Shown here: piece after piece, positions 17,616-26,410 of the stretch
How the letters are laid out: each line of letters opens with the position of its first letter
How positions within the stretch are numbered: position 1 is the stretch's first letter
Assembly (NCBI RefSeq): GCF_029167105.1
Contig: NZ_JARFML010000016.1
Location: 62,001-126,000 of the forward strand
DNA: 64,000 bases
Direction: 5' to 3'
From: Bradyrhizobium yuanmingense
GTDB taxonomy: Bacteria; Pseudomonadota; Alphaproteobacteria; Rhizobiales; Xanthobacteraceae
Notes under the pieces: model-generated
Databases searched by the model: none
What the model saw: only the letters and a program-made list of their open reading frames with translations
Told to the model about the DNA's origin: nothing
Program-made: the position numbers and the translations under genes

Positions 17616-18486
17616 GGCACTCCAGAGCATCCCGCTCGTTCCGGCCAACACCGCGGATCCCGCGCCCGACTATCCCTGGCCGAAGCCGTACACATCCGCG
17701 ATGTTCCTGTCGTTCGACGTGGACGCCGAGAGCGCCTGGACCAGCAAGGACGCGTTGCATGCGCAGCGCCTGATCACGATGAGCTATGGCGGCTATGAGG
17801 CGCGCGTCGGCACGCCGAAGCTGCTGGAGCTGCTCGGCCAGCTCGATCTCAAGGCGACGTTCTTCGTCACGGGGTGGTCGGTCGACGCGCATCCGGCGAT
17901 GGCGGAGTCCATCCTCAAGGCCGGTCACGAGATCGGCCATCACGGCTATCACCATCTGCTGCCGGATCCCGGCGATCCCTGGATCGAGGAGGAGCTGGAG
18001 CGCGGCTTCGAGGCGCTGAAGCGCCGGCTCGGCGTCAAGCCGACCGGCTATCGCGCGCCCTATGGCGAGTTCACGGAGGAACTGCGCGTCGCGCTGGTGC
18101 GTCACGGCATCGTCTACACGTCGTCGTTCCGCGACGACGTCAGGCCCTATCGCCATCGTCTCGCCGACGGCAGGCCCGGCACGATCGAACTGCCGGTCAC
18201 CGCGAGCTATGACGACTGGATGCACGGCCTGTCCGCGCGCTTCAGTCCGCGCTCGATCTTCCCCAGGGAGCATGTGCTCTCGATGTGGAAGGACGAGCTG
18301 GATGAGGTCCGCGACTGGGGCGCGATGGTGACGACCGTGCTGCACCCGCAATGCAGCGGCCGCCCGATGCGGCTGCGCCTGCTGCGCGAGTTCCTGACCT
18401 ACGCAAAGTCGTGCCCGGATGTCTGGATCACCACCGGCGAGAACATCGCGAAAAACTTCCTGCGTCACGAAGCCGGTACCCGATAA
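17602..18486 (+). CDS. polysaccharide deacetylase-fold hydrolase, PgdA/cyclic imidase type
   Basis: A 294-aa protein with the NodB-type fold but no signal peptide, so it is cytoplasmic. Metal and catalytic residues are in place: F-D-V-D-A (Asp39 base, Asp41 metal) and G-H-H-G-Y-H-H (His114 and His118 metal), then R-A-P-Y-G. The F-D-V-D-A plus H-G-Y-x-H combination is that of Helicobacter PgdA-like and Pseudomonas cyclic imide hydrolases rather than secreted chitin deacetylases. In an operon with a carbamoylase, amino acid importers and an amidohydrolase, action on a cyclic imide, ureide or N-acyl compound is likelier than on a polysaccharide; this is inference. Confidence 0.75.
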   Translation: MLDSKALQSIPLVPANTADPAPDYPWPKPYTSAMFLSFDVDAESAWTSKDALHAQRLITMSYGGYEARVGTPKLLELLGQLDLKATFFVTGWSVDAHPAMAESILKAGHEIGHHGYHHLLPDPGDPWIEEELERGFEALKRRLGVKPTGYRAPYGEFTEELRVALVRHGIVYTSSFRDDVRPYRHRLADGRPGTIELPVTASYDDWMHGLSARFSPRSIFPREHVLSMWKDELDEVRDWGAMVTTVLHPQCSGRPMRLRLLREFLTYAKSCPDVWITTGENIAKNFLRHEAGTR

Positions 18487-20069
18487 TGTCCATCTCCCGC
18501 CGTTCGCTCCTCAAGGCTGGCGCGGCGCTGCCGGCGCTGTCGCTGCCGGGCATCGTCCGCGCTGAATCGCAATCCACGCTGCGCTTCATTCCGGTGATCG
18601 ACCTCGCCTTCGTCGATCCCATCTATTCGACCGCGCAGGTATCGCGAAACCACGGCTTCATGGTCTACGACACGCTCTACGGCATGAGCTCCTCGCTCAA
18701 GGTCTCGCCACAGATGCTGTCTGGTCACACGATCTCCGGTGACTTGCTGCAGTGGGACCTCACGCTTCGTGATGGTCTGTTCTGGCACGACGGCGAGCGC
18801 GTGCTGGCGCGCGACTGCGTCGCCAGCATCCGCCGCTGGGCTGCGCGCGACGGCTTTGGCGGCGAGCTGATGGAGGCGACCGCCGAGCTCTCGGCCGCCG
18901 ACGACCGTACCATCCGCTTCCGTCTGAAGCGTCCTTTTCCGCTGCTGCCGCAGGCGCTCGGCAAGGCCGCGATCAACGCCTGCTTCATGATGCCGGAGCG
19001 GCTGGCGAGCCAGGATCCGTTCAAGCCGCTCACCGAGGTGATCGGCAGCGGCCCATTCCGCTACCTCGCCGACGAGCGCGTGCAGGGCGCGCGCAACGCC
19101 TATGCCAAGTTCGAGCGCTACCAGCCGCGCACCGACGGCAAGCCGGATTGGACCGCGGGGCCGAAGATCGTGCATTACGATCGCGTGGTCTGGACCACCA
19201 CGCCCGATGCCGGCACCGGCGTCGCCGCGCTGCAGACCGGCGAGCAGGATTGGCAGGAGACCACGCCGCACGATCTCTTGCCGGTGATCAAGGCCGCCGG
19301 CGACATCGAGACGCGCATCCTCGATCCCAGAGGCTACGCCTGCATGCTGCGCCTCAACCACCTGCAGCCGCCGTTCGACAATCCCGCCATCCGCCGCGCG
19401 CTCCTGGGGGCGATCGACCAGTCTGCGTTCATGACCGCTGTCGCCGGCACCGATCCCGCCTTCCAGGTCTCACCGATCGGCTATTTCGCACCCGGTACGC
19501 CGATGGCGAACGAGGTCGGGCTCGACGTGTTCCGCGGCCCGCGCGACTACGCCAAGGTGAAAGCCGACCTGAAAGCCGCCGGCTACAACGGCGAGAAGAT
19601 CGTGGTGCTGGTTCCCACCAATTCCCTGGCGCAGAAGCCGCTCGGCGAGATCGCGGTGGACTCGTTGCGCAGGGCCGGCATGAACGTCGAATATGCCGGA
19701 CTCGATTTCGCCGTCGTGCTGCAGCGCCAACTCAAGAAAGACCCGATCGGGCAGGGCGGCTGGAGCGCTGCGGTGGGCAACTGGCAGGGCATCGACTGGC
19801 TCAATCCGGCCGGCAACACCAATATCCGGGGCGAAGGCAAGGTCGCCGGCTGGTATGCGAGTGAGAAGATGGGACCCTTGCGGAGCCAATGGCTGGCGGC
19901 CTCCGAACTCGCGGAGCAGCAGCGCATCTGCCGCGAGGTCCAGAGAGTGGCGTTCGAGGAAATCCCCTATATTCCGATCGGCCTGTACAAGCAGCCGACC
20001 GCCTATCGCAAGGCGATCACCGGCATTCTCGACGGCACCGCCGTGTTCTGGAACGTGCGCCCCGCATGA
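18486..20069 (+). CDS. extracellular solute-binding protein family 5 (peptide/opine type)
   Basis: A 527-aa SBP family 5 protein. The start ATG overlaps the preceding TAA (TAATG at 18484). The N-terminus S-R-R-S-L-L-K plus a hydrophobic stretch is a Tat signal. The body shows the family pattern: R-F-I-P-V-I-D-L, L-R-D-G-L-F-W-H-D-G-E, R-F-R-L-K-R-P-F-P and I-G-S-G-P-F-R-Y. Such receptors deliver peptides, nickel or opines to Dpp/Opp-type permeases. No such permease genes are in the window, so it either uses a distant transporter or acts as an orphan receptor. The amidohydrolase start overlaps its stop (ATGA at 20066). Confidence 0.88.
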   Translation: MSISRRSLLKAGAALPALSLPGIVRAESQSTLRFIPVIDLAFVDPIYSTAQVSRNHGFMVYDTLYGMSSSLKVSPQMLSGHTISGDLLQWDLTLRDGLFWHDGERVLARDCVASIRRWAARDGFGGELMEATAELSAADDRTIRFRLKRPFPLLPQALGKAAINACFMMPERLASQDPFKPLTEVIGSGPFRYLADERVQGARNAYAKFERYQPRTDGKPDWTAGPKIVHYDRVVWTTTPDAGTGVAALQTGEQDWQETTPHDLLPVIKAAGDIETRILDPRGYACMLRLNHLQPPFDNPAIRRALLGAIDQSAFMTAVAGTDPAFQVSPIGYFAPGTPMANEVGLDVFRGPRDYAKVKADLKAAGYNGEKIVVLVPTNSLAQKPLGEIAVDSLRRAGMNVEYAGLDFAVVLQRQLKKDPIGQGGWSAAVGNWQGIDWLNPAGNTNIRGEGKVAGWYASEKMGPLRSQWLAASELAEQQRICREVQRVAFEEIPYIPIGLYKQPTAYRKAITGILDGTAVFWNVRPA

Positions 20070-21439
20070 GCACCACAGCCATCTTCGGCAGCTATGTGCT
20101 GTCACGCAAAGACGGCGCGCAGGATGTCTTGCGCGACCACTGGGTTCTGGTCGAGGGCAAGAAGATTGCAGCGATCACGCGCGACAAGCCGCGCGCCGAT
20201 CAGGTCCATGATCGCCCAGGCCGCTTCGTCCTGCCGGGCCTGCTCAACCTGCACAATCACTGCTTTTCGGAAGCGGTGGCGCGCAGCCACACCGAGGACG
20301 GCAACGGCCGCAAGAACAACCAGAGCATCGTCTACACGGTGCTGCTGCCGCTGACCAAGCGCGGCGCCGATATCCTGTCGGCGGAAGAGCGCCTTGCGGT
20401 GGCGCGGCTCGGCATCCTCCAACTGCTCAAGGGCGGCGCCACCACGGTGATGGAGCCGTTCCGCAACTCGATCCCCGAGATGTTCGACGCCGCGGAAGAG
20501 ATGGGCATCCGCTTCTACGGCGCGCCCTATCTGTTCTCGACGTCCGACGCCAAGGCCGGTCCCGACGGTGTGGTCCAATATTCCGGCGATGACGGCGCTG
20601 CGGACATGGCGACGTGGGACGCGCTCTATCAGCGCTGGAACAATCGCGGCGACGGCCGCATCAGCCTCGCCATGAGCCCGCATGCCACCGACACCTGCGG
20701 CCCCGATCTGCTGAAGGCCTGCGCCACCCGGGCGCGCGAGCTCGGCGTGCCCATCACCACGCACATGGCGCAGAGCCGCGCCGAGGTCGAGACCATCGGC
20801 AAGCGCTACGGGGGTCGCACTCCGGCGGAATATCTGGACTGGCTCGGCCTGCTCGCGCCCGACCTGATGGCGGCGCATTGCATGTTCAGCAGCGATGACG
20901 ATCTCAAGCTGATGGCCGCGCGCGGCATGACCGTGCTGAATTGTCCGCGCGTGTTTGCCCGCGCCGGCATCACCGCCGCGTTCAGCCGCTTCGCCGCGCA
21001 CGGCGTGCGCACCGTGGTCGGCACCGACGGCTACAACATGGACCTGCTCGGCGAGCTCAATGCAGCGTCGCTGATCTCCAAGATCATTTCGGCGCGCCCT
21101 GACGTGGCGAACTCGCCAGAGCTGATCGAGGCGAACACGGCCGTGGCCGCCGACGTCATCAAGCGGCCCGATCTCGGCCGCATCGAGCCGGGCGCGACCG
21201 CCGATCTCACCGTCGTCGATCTCACCCATCCGCATCTGCAGCCGCTGTTCGACCCGCGTCGCGCGCTGATCGCACTCGCCAACCGCGCCAATATCGATCA
21301 GGTCATGGTCGACGGCCGGGTGCTGGTCGATGAGGGACACTATCTCGGCGCGGACGAGGCGGCGATCATGGCGGCGGGCACCGCCGCAATCGGCAAGATC
21401 TGGGATCTGCCGGAGGCGCAGGCCGCGTTCAACGGCTGA
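20066..21439 (+). CDS. amidohydrolase family deaminase/hydrolase
   Basis: A 457-aa metal-dependent hydrolase of the TrzA/AtzB/guanine-deaminase branch. The metal motif N-L-H-N-H (His63, His65), the later T-T-H-M-A-Q and A-A-H-C-M histidines, and the metal aspartate in V-G-T-D-G-Y are present, so it should be active. Likely chemistry is deamination or C-N hydrolysis of a heterocycle or amide in the cytoplasm. It is the last gene of the plus-strand operon starting near 13.3 kb, and its end overlaps the end of the convergent LysR gene by 11 bp. Confidence 0.85.
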   Translation: MSTTAIFGSYVLSRKDGAQDVLRDHWVLVEGKKIAAITRDKPRADQVHDRPGRFVLPGLLNLHNHCFSEAVARSHTEDGNGRKNNQSIVYTVLLPLTKRGADILSAEERLAVARLGILQLLKGGATTVMEPFRNSIPEMFDAAEEMGIRFYGAPYLFSTSDAKAGPDGVVQYSGDDGAADMATWDALYQRWNNRGDGRISLAMSPHATDTCGPDLLKACATRARELGVPITTHMAQSRAEVETIGKRYGGRTPAEYLDWLGLLAPDLMAAHCMFSSDDDLKLMAARGMTVLNCPRVFARAGITAAFSRFAAHGVRTVVGTDGYNMDLLGELNAASLISKIISARPDVANSPELIEANTAVAADVIKRPDLGRIEPGATADLTVVDLTHPHLQPLFDPRRALIALANRANIDQVMVDGRVLVDEGHYLGADEAAIMAAGTAAIGKIWDLPEAQAAFNG

Positions 21440-22352
21440 TCGCGGCCTCCGGCAGATCGTCGAATTCGGCGAGCGCCTTGCGTACGGTCTCGACGAAATC
21501 CAGCGCCACCGGCGACGGACTGCGCTGCGCCGGAAACACCGCGGAGAATTCGAAGTCGATGCGCGGCAGGAAGCGGCGTACGACGACGCCGCGCGTTGCA
21601 AATTCCTGCGCCGTGAAAGGATCGCAGATCGCGACGCCAAGGCCCGACGACACCATGCCGCACATGATCTCCGAAAGCGTGGTCTCGACGCGCAGCACGC
21701 GGCGGACGTCGTGGCGGTGGAAGACCTGGTCGACGAGGTGCCGGCTCGACGATCCCGCGGACAGCGAGATGAAGGTCTCGCCCTCGAAATCGCGCGGCTC
21801 CAGCACTTCCTTCTCCGCGAGGCGATGACCGGTCGGCAGCACTGCGACGCGCGCCGGCGCTGGCAGCCTCTGGCTCGGCAGACCGGAATGCGCGATCGGC
21901 ACCTCGGCAAAGCCGACGTCACATTGATTGTTCAGCACCCAGTCGACCACGATCGGCGAGATGACACCGAAGAATGCCAGGTTGAGGTTTGGCCGCTCCT
22001 TCAGGAAGTGACCGGTGAGCCGCGGCAGATAGCCGTTCGACAGCGCCGGCAGTGCTGCGATGCGTAGCGAGCCCGTGCGCCGGCCGCGGATTTCTTCCGC
22101 CGCCGCAGTGATGCGTTCCAGGCCGACGAAGGAGCGCTCGACCTCGGTGTAGAGCGCCATCGCCGCGGCGGTCGGCACCAGACCGGTGCCGCGCCGCTCG
22201 AACAGCTCCATTTTCAGCAGGGCCTGGAGGTCGCGCAGCAACCGGCTGACGGCCGGCTGCGTCACCTTCATCAGCGCCGCCGCCTCGGTCACGCTGCCCG
22301 TCAGCATCGTCGCCCGGAAGGCCTCCACCTGCCGCGAATTGATCCGCGCCAT
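21429..22352 (-). CDS. LysR family transcriptional regulator
   Basis: A 307-aa LysR regulator. I take the ATG at 22352 (M-A-R-I-N-S-R-Q) because GGTGGA precedes it; a TTG at 22364 is an alternative. The N-terminal helix-turn-helix reads V-T-E-A-A-A-L-M-K-V-T-Q-P-A-V-S-R-L-L. It is divergent from the polyamine-type importer operon and convergent with the amidohydrolase. An imperfect inverted repeat covers its start region (22360-22406) and is a candidate binding site. It may govern the importer/oxidase operon to its right. Confidence 0.9.
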   Translation of the reverse strand: MARINSRQVEAFRATMLTGSVTEAAALMKVTQPAVSRLLRDLQALLKMELFERRGTGLVPTAAAMALYTEVERSFVGLERITAAAEEIRGRRTGSLRIAALPALSNGYLPRLTGHFLKERPNLNLAFFGVISPIVVDWVLNNQCDVGFAEVPIAHSGLPSQRLPAPARVAVLPTGHRLAEKEVLEPRDFEGETFISLSAGSSSRHLVDQVFHRHDVRRVLRVETTLSEIMCGMVSSGLGVAICDPFTAQEFATRGVVVRRFLPRIDFEFSAVFPAQRSPSPVALDFVETVRKALAEFDDLPEAAISR

Positions 22353-22359
22353 TCCACCA

Positions 22360-22406
22360 TCCAATCATAACATTTCGGCATGCAGAGGGTGCCATTATTC
22401 ATTGGA
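22360..22406. promoter_or_regulatory. imperfect inverted repeat between LysR gene and importer operon
   Basis: TCCAATCATAA (22360-22370) is mirrored by TTATTCATTGGA (22395-22406) with one bulged base, just upstream of the LysR start codon and in the divergent promoter region. The arms are centred about 36 bp apart, compatible with LysR-type or two-site binding. No classic T-N11-A test was made. Confidence 0.4.
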
Positions 22407-22628
22407 CGATGGAAGTATTGGTCTGCGATCTTTTTCATCAGGACTGGAGACAGCCCGCTTTTTCGGCAGATTGGAGGTGTTCAACCCTCCAGATCGCGCC
22501 AAAACCCACCGAATGGGGGCCGGAGCCCTGATCGGGAGGGATTCGCGCGGAAGGAAATGCGGCAACGCGCTTCAGCCAGCGAGACTCGTCGGCACGTCGC
22601 CTCATTCCGGTATTGGAGATCGGTCCAC

Positions 22629-23663
22629 ATGAAGACTTTTCGCCTTCTGACCGCGGTCAGCATCGCAGCGCTCATTGCCGCCCCCTCGGTCGCCTCGGCC
22701 CAGCAGAAAACGCTCTATGTCGCCGGCTATGGCGGCTCGTTCGAGAAGACCATCCGCGACGAGGTGATCCCGGCCTTCGAGAAGGAGAACGGCGTCAAGG
22801 TCGAATACGTCGCCGGCAACTCCACCGACACTCTGGCCAAGCTCCAGGCGCAGAAAGGCAACCAGCAGATCGACGTCGCCATCGTCGACGACGGCCCGAT
22901 GTACCAGGCCATCCAGCTCGGCTTCTGCGGCAAGCTCGACGGCTTGCCCGCCGATCTCTACGACACTGCGCGCTTCAAGGACGATCGCGCCGTCGCGATC
23001 GGCATCGTCGCCACCGGGCTGATGTACAACACCAAGGTGTTCAAGGAGAAAGGCTGGGCGCCGCCGACCTCGTGGAACGACCTGAAGGACACGAAATACG
23101 CGAAACAGCTCGTGATTCCGCCGATCAACAATACCTACGGTCTCGAAGCACTGGTGATGCTGTCGAAGATGAACGGCGGCGGCGAGACCAACGTCGAGTC
23201 CGGCTTCAAGATCTTCAAGGAGCAGATCAATCCGAACGTGCTGGCCTATGAGCCGTCGCCGGGCAAGATGACCGAGCTGTTCCAGTCCGGCCAGGCCGTG
23301 ATCGCGGTGTGGGGCACTGGCCGCGTGCAGAGCTTCGCCAATACCGGCTTCCCTGTCGACTTCGTCTATCCCAAGGAAGGCGCAGCGACGCTGCTGACCA
23401 CGGCGTGCCCGATCAACAAGCCGAACGCCTCGCCGCTGGCCGCGAGCTTCGTCAAGATGCTGCTCGATCCGAAAACCCAGCTCGTGATGCTGAAGGATTA
23501 CGGCTACGGCCCGGTGCTGAAATCGCTGGTGATCCCGCCGGAGCTCGGCAAGATGGCGCCGATCGGCGAGCGCGCGGCCAAGCTCTACAATCCGGACTGG
23601 ACCGTCATCAACGAGAAGCGCGAGGAGTGGACCAAGCGCTGGAATCGCGAGGTCGAGCGCTGA
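22629..23663 (+). CDS. polyamine-type ABC transporter, substrate-binding protein
   Basis: A 344-aa periplasmic binding protein of the PotD/PotF type starting at the ATG at 22629, with a signal peptide ending S-V-A-S-A-Q-Q. Family landmarks are V-A-G-Y-G-G-S-F-E, V-E-Y-V-A-G-N-S, Y-N-T-K-V-F and V-W-G-T-G-R-V. It is the first gene of an operon with a matching ATPase and two permeases, followed by a flavin dehydrogenase complex. The ligand is likely a polyamine, amino acid derivative or opine; the family does not fix it. Confidence 0.9.
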   Translation: MKTFRLLTAVSIAALIAAPSVASAQQKTLYVAGYGGSFEKTIRDEVIPAFEKENGVKVEYVAGNSTDTLAKLQAQKGNQQIDVAIVDDGPMYQAIQLGFCGKLDGLPADLYDTARFKDDRAVAIGIVATGLMYNTKVFKEKGWAPPTSWNDLKDTKYAKQLVIPPINNTYGLEALVMLSKMNGGGETNVESGFKIFKEQINPNVLAYEPSPGKMTELFQSGQAVIAVWGTGRVQSFANTGFPVDFVYPKEGAATLLTTACPINKPNASPLAASFVKMLLDPKTQLVMLKDYGYGPVLKSLVIPPELGKMAPIGERAAKLYNPDWTVINEKREEWTKRWNREVER

Positions 23664-23686
23664 TCGGTCGCCGCGGAGACAGCGTC

Positions 23687-24727
23687 ATGGCCTATCTCGA
23701 GCTCGATCGGGTCGCAAAGCAGTTCGGCACGCAGACCGTGGTCGACGACTTCAGCCTGTCGGTGGGAAAGGGGGAGTTCATCTCCTTCCTCGGCCCGTCC
23801 GGCTGCGGCAAGACCACGACGCTGCAGATGATCGCGGGCTTCCTCGATCCGACGCGCGGCGCGATCCGCCTCGAGGGCAAGGACCTGACCGCGATCCATC
23901 CGGCCAAGCGCGGCCTCGGCATCGTGTTCCAGAGCTACGCGCTGTTTCCGCACATGACCGCGGCGGAGAACGTCGCTTTTGGGCTGGAGATGCGTGGCGT
24001 ACCGCGCAATGAGCGAGCCGAGCGCGTCCGTGCCGCGCTCGCGATGGTGGGCCTCGCCGGATACGAGGACCGTCACCCCCGTCGCATGTCCGGCGGCCAG
24101 CAGCAGCGCGTGGCGCTGGCGCGTGCGCTGGTGATCAAGCCCAGCGTGCTGCTGCTCGACGAGCCCTTGTCCAACCTCGACGCCAAGCTGCGCGAGGAGA
24201 TGCAGATCGAGCTGCGTCAGATCCAGCGCACCGTCGGCACCACCACGATCCTGGTCACGCACGACCAGAACGAGGCGATGTCGCTGTCCGACCGCATCGT
24301 GGTGATGAGCCAGGGCAAGATCGAGCAGATCGGCACGCCGCAGCAAACCTATGAGAAGCCGGCCTCGGCCTTCGTCTCGCAATTCCTCGGCAAGACCAAC
24401 GACTTTGCCGGAACGATCGACCGGACCGTGGCGCCAACGCAGTTGGTGGCCGGCTCCTGGCGCGCACCGGCGCCGGCCGGGCTGGGCGGTCCCGTCACCG
24501 TGAGCGTTCGGCCCGAAAGAATCGGCTTTGGCGATACGGGGCTCGGCGCAAAAATCATCACGCGCATCTTCCAGGGCAATCACTGGCTGTTCCAATGCGA
24601 CAGTGAATGCGGCCCGGCGATCGTGATCCGCCAGAACGACGGCAAAGCGCAGCCGGCCGAGGGCGACGCGGTTCGCCTCACCTGGCGGGCCGAGGACATG
24701 AGCGTGCGCGCGAGGGCCGACGCATGA
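23687..24727 (+). CDS. polyamine-type ABC transporter, ATP-binding protein
   Basis: A 346-aa PotA-like ATPase from the ATG at 23687. Walker A is G-P-S-G-C-G-K-T, the signature M-S-G-G-Q-Q-Q-R, Walker B L-L-L-D-E-P-L-S-N-L-D, and the switch H-D-Q-N-E-A. A TOBE-type regulatory domain occupies the last 100 residues (V-S-V-R-P-E-R-I). Its stop overlaps the start of the first permease (ATGA at 24724). Confidence 0.93.
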   Translation: MAYLELDRVAKQFGTQTVVDDFSLSVGKGEFISFLGPSGCGKTTTLQMIAGFLDPTRGAIRLEGKDLTAIHPAKRGLGIVFQSYALFPHMTAAENVAFGLEMRGVPRNERAERVRAALAMVGLAGYEDRHPRRMSGGQQQRVALARALVIKPSVLLLDEPLSNLDAKLREEMQIELRQIQRTVGTTTILVTHDQNEAMSLSDRIVVMSQGKIEQIGTPQQTYEKPASAFVSQFLGKTNDFAGTIDRTVAPTQLVAGSWRAPAPAGLGGPVTVSVRPERIGFGDTGLGAKIITRIFQGNHWLFQCDSECGPAIVIRQNDGKAQPAEGDAVRLTWRAEDMSVRARADA

Positions 24728-25599
24728 GCATGGCGGCCGAGGAGCGCAGCCTGCGCGCGCCGTGGGTGCTGACCGCGCCCGCCTTGATGCTGTTCGTCGG
24801 CGTGCTGCTGATTCCGCTGGCGATGACGGTGATGCTGTCGTTCCACGATTGGGGCCAGTACAAGGGCATCGAGCCGGTCTTCATTCTCAAGAACTGGCAC
24901 GAGATCGCGACCGATCCCTATTACGCCGAGATGTTCTGGCGGACCTTCCGCATCGCGATCCTGACCACGCTGCTCACCGCACTGCTCGGCGCGCCCGAAG
25001 CCTATATCCTCAACCGCATGAGCGGCCGCTGGAAGAGCTTTTTCCTGCTGGTCATTCTGGGGCCGCTTCTCATCTCCGTGGTGGCGCGCACGCTGGGCTG
25101 GGCCCTGCTGTTTGGCGGCAACAACGGGCTGGTCAACAAGCTCCTGATGTCGCTCGGGCTGATCGGCTCCCCCATTCCCTTCATGTTCACCGAAACAGGC
25201 GTGGTGATCGCGCTCGCGCATGTGATGATGCCGTTCATGGTGCTGTCGGTATGGGCCGCCCTCCAGCGGCTCGATCCGCAGATCGAGAATGCTGCGATGT
25301 CGCTCGGCGCGGGCCCTGCGACCATCATCCGCCGCATCATCATGCCCCAGATCATGCCGGGCGTGCTGTCGGGCGCCATCATCGTGTTCTCGCTCTCGGC
25401 CAGCGCCTTCGCGACGCCGGCGATCATTGGCGGCCGCCGGCTCAAGGTCGCCGCGACGCTTGCCTATGACGAGTTCCTCAACACCCTGAATTGGCCGCTG
25501 GGCGCTGCGGTCGCAACGCTGCTGCTGGTCGCGCTGGTGCTGATCGTCGTCGGCAGCAACGCACTGATCGAGCGGCGCTATGCGGAGGTGTTCCGATGA
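24724..25599 (+). CDS. polyamine-type ABC transporter, permease 1 (PotB-like)
   Basis: A 291-aa inner-membrane protein with six predicted membrane segments, the first at about 16-36 (P-A-L-M-L-F-V-G-V-L-L). The ATPase-coupling motif is E-N-A-A-M-S-L-G-A-G-P-A. It pairs with the next gene as a heterodimer. It overlaps the ATPase gene and the second permease gene by 4 bp each, so the importer is translated as one coupled unit. Confidence 0.92.
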   Translation: MSMAAEERSLRAPWVLTAPALMLFVGVLLIPLAMTVMLSFHDWGQYKGIEPVFILKNWHEIATDPYYAEMFWRTFRIAILTTLLTALLGAPEAYILNRMSGRWKSFFLLVILGPLLISVVARTLGWALLFGGNNGLVNKLLMSLGLIGSPIPFMFTETGVVIALAHVMMPFMVLSVWAALQRLDPQIENAAMSLGAGPATIIRRIIMPQIMPGVLSGAIIVFSLSASAFATPAIIGGRRLKVAATLAYDEFLNTLNWPLGAAVATLLLVALVLIVVGSNALIERRYAEVFR

Positions 25600-26402
25600 G
25601 CCGGAACGGCCCGCTCGCGCTGATCTTCCACACCGTCTTCGTCATTGTCATGGTGGCGCCGATCCTGGTGGTCTGCCTCGTCGCCTTCACGCCCGAAGGA
25701 TACCTGTCGCTGCCGACCAACGGCTTCTCGCTGCGCTGGTTCAGGACCATTGCGAACTACCCCGAATTCATCCACGCCTTCTGGGTCAGCCTCGGCCTTG
25801 GCGCGTTGTCCTCCCTCGTGGCGCTGCTGTTCGCGGTGCCGGCGGCGCTGGCGATCGCACGCTATCGCTTCCGTGGTCGTGATGTGCTGGCGGCGCTGTT
25901 CTTGTCGCCGCTGATGATCCCGCACGTCGTGCTCGGCATCGCCTTCCTGCGCTTCTTCACTTCGGCCGGTCTCGGCGGCAGCTTCGCGGCGCTGATCGTC
26001 GCGCATGTCATCATCGTGTTTCCGTTCGCGCTGCGGCTGACGCTGGCGGCGGCGACCGGCATGGACCGCACGGTCGAGATGGCGGCGGTCTCGCTCGGCG
26101 CCGGCGGCTGGACGCTGTTCCGCCGCGTGACCTTGCCGCTGATCCTGCCCGGCGTGATCAGCGGCTGGGCGCTCGCCTTCATCCAGTCCTTCGACGATCT
26201 CACCATGACCGTCTTCCTTGCGGCGCCAGGGACCGAGACGTTGCCGGTCCGCATGTTTCTCTACATCCAGGACAACATCGATCCGCTTGTGACGTCGGTC
26301 TCCGCCTGCGTGATCGCAATCACCATGGCCGCCCTCATTCTGCTCGACCGCTTCTACGGGCTCGACCGTGTGCTCGCCGGCAAGGGCGATACGGGACGAT
26401 AG
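25596..26402 (+). CDS. polyamine-type ABC transporter, permease 2 (PotC-like)
   Basis: A 268-aa partner permease, ATG at 25596 overlapping the previous stop. It has six membrane segments and the coupling motif E-M-A-A-V-S-L-G-A-G-G-W. It ends 8 bp before the first oxidoreductase gene, linking uptake directly to oxidation of the imported compound. Confidence 0.92.
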   Translation: MSRNGPLALIFHTVFVIVMVAPILVVCLVAFTPEGYLSLPTNGFSLRWFRTIANYPEFIHAFWVSLGLGALSSLVALLFAVPAALAIARYRFRGRDVLAALFLSPLMIPHVVLGIAFLRFFTSAGLGGSFAALIVAHVIIVFPFALRLTLAAATGMDRTVEMAAVSLGAGGWTLFRRVTLPLILPGVISGWALAFIQSFDDLTMTVFLAAPGTETLPVRMFLYIQDNIDPLVTSVSACVIAITMAALILLDRFYGLDRVLAGKGDTGR

Positions 26403-26410
26403 GAGAACTC

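Noticed and set aside
17602..18486. Calling the deacetylase-fold protein a NodB chitooligosaccharide deacetylase
   Set aside because: No nod genes or nod box are nearby, it lacks export signals, and its motifs fit the PgdA/cyclic imidase subgroup better.
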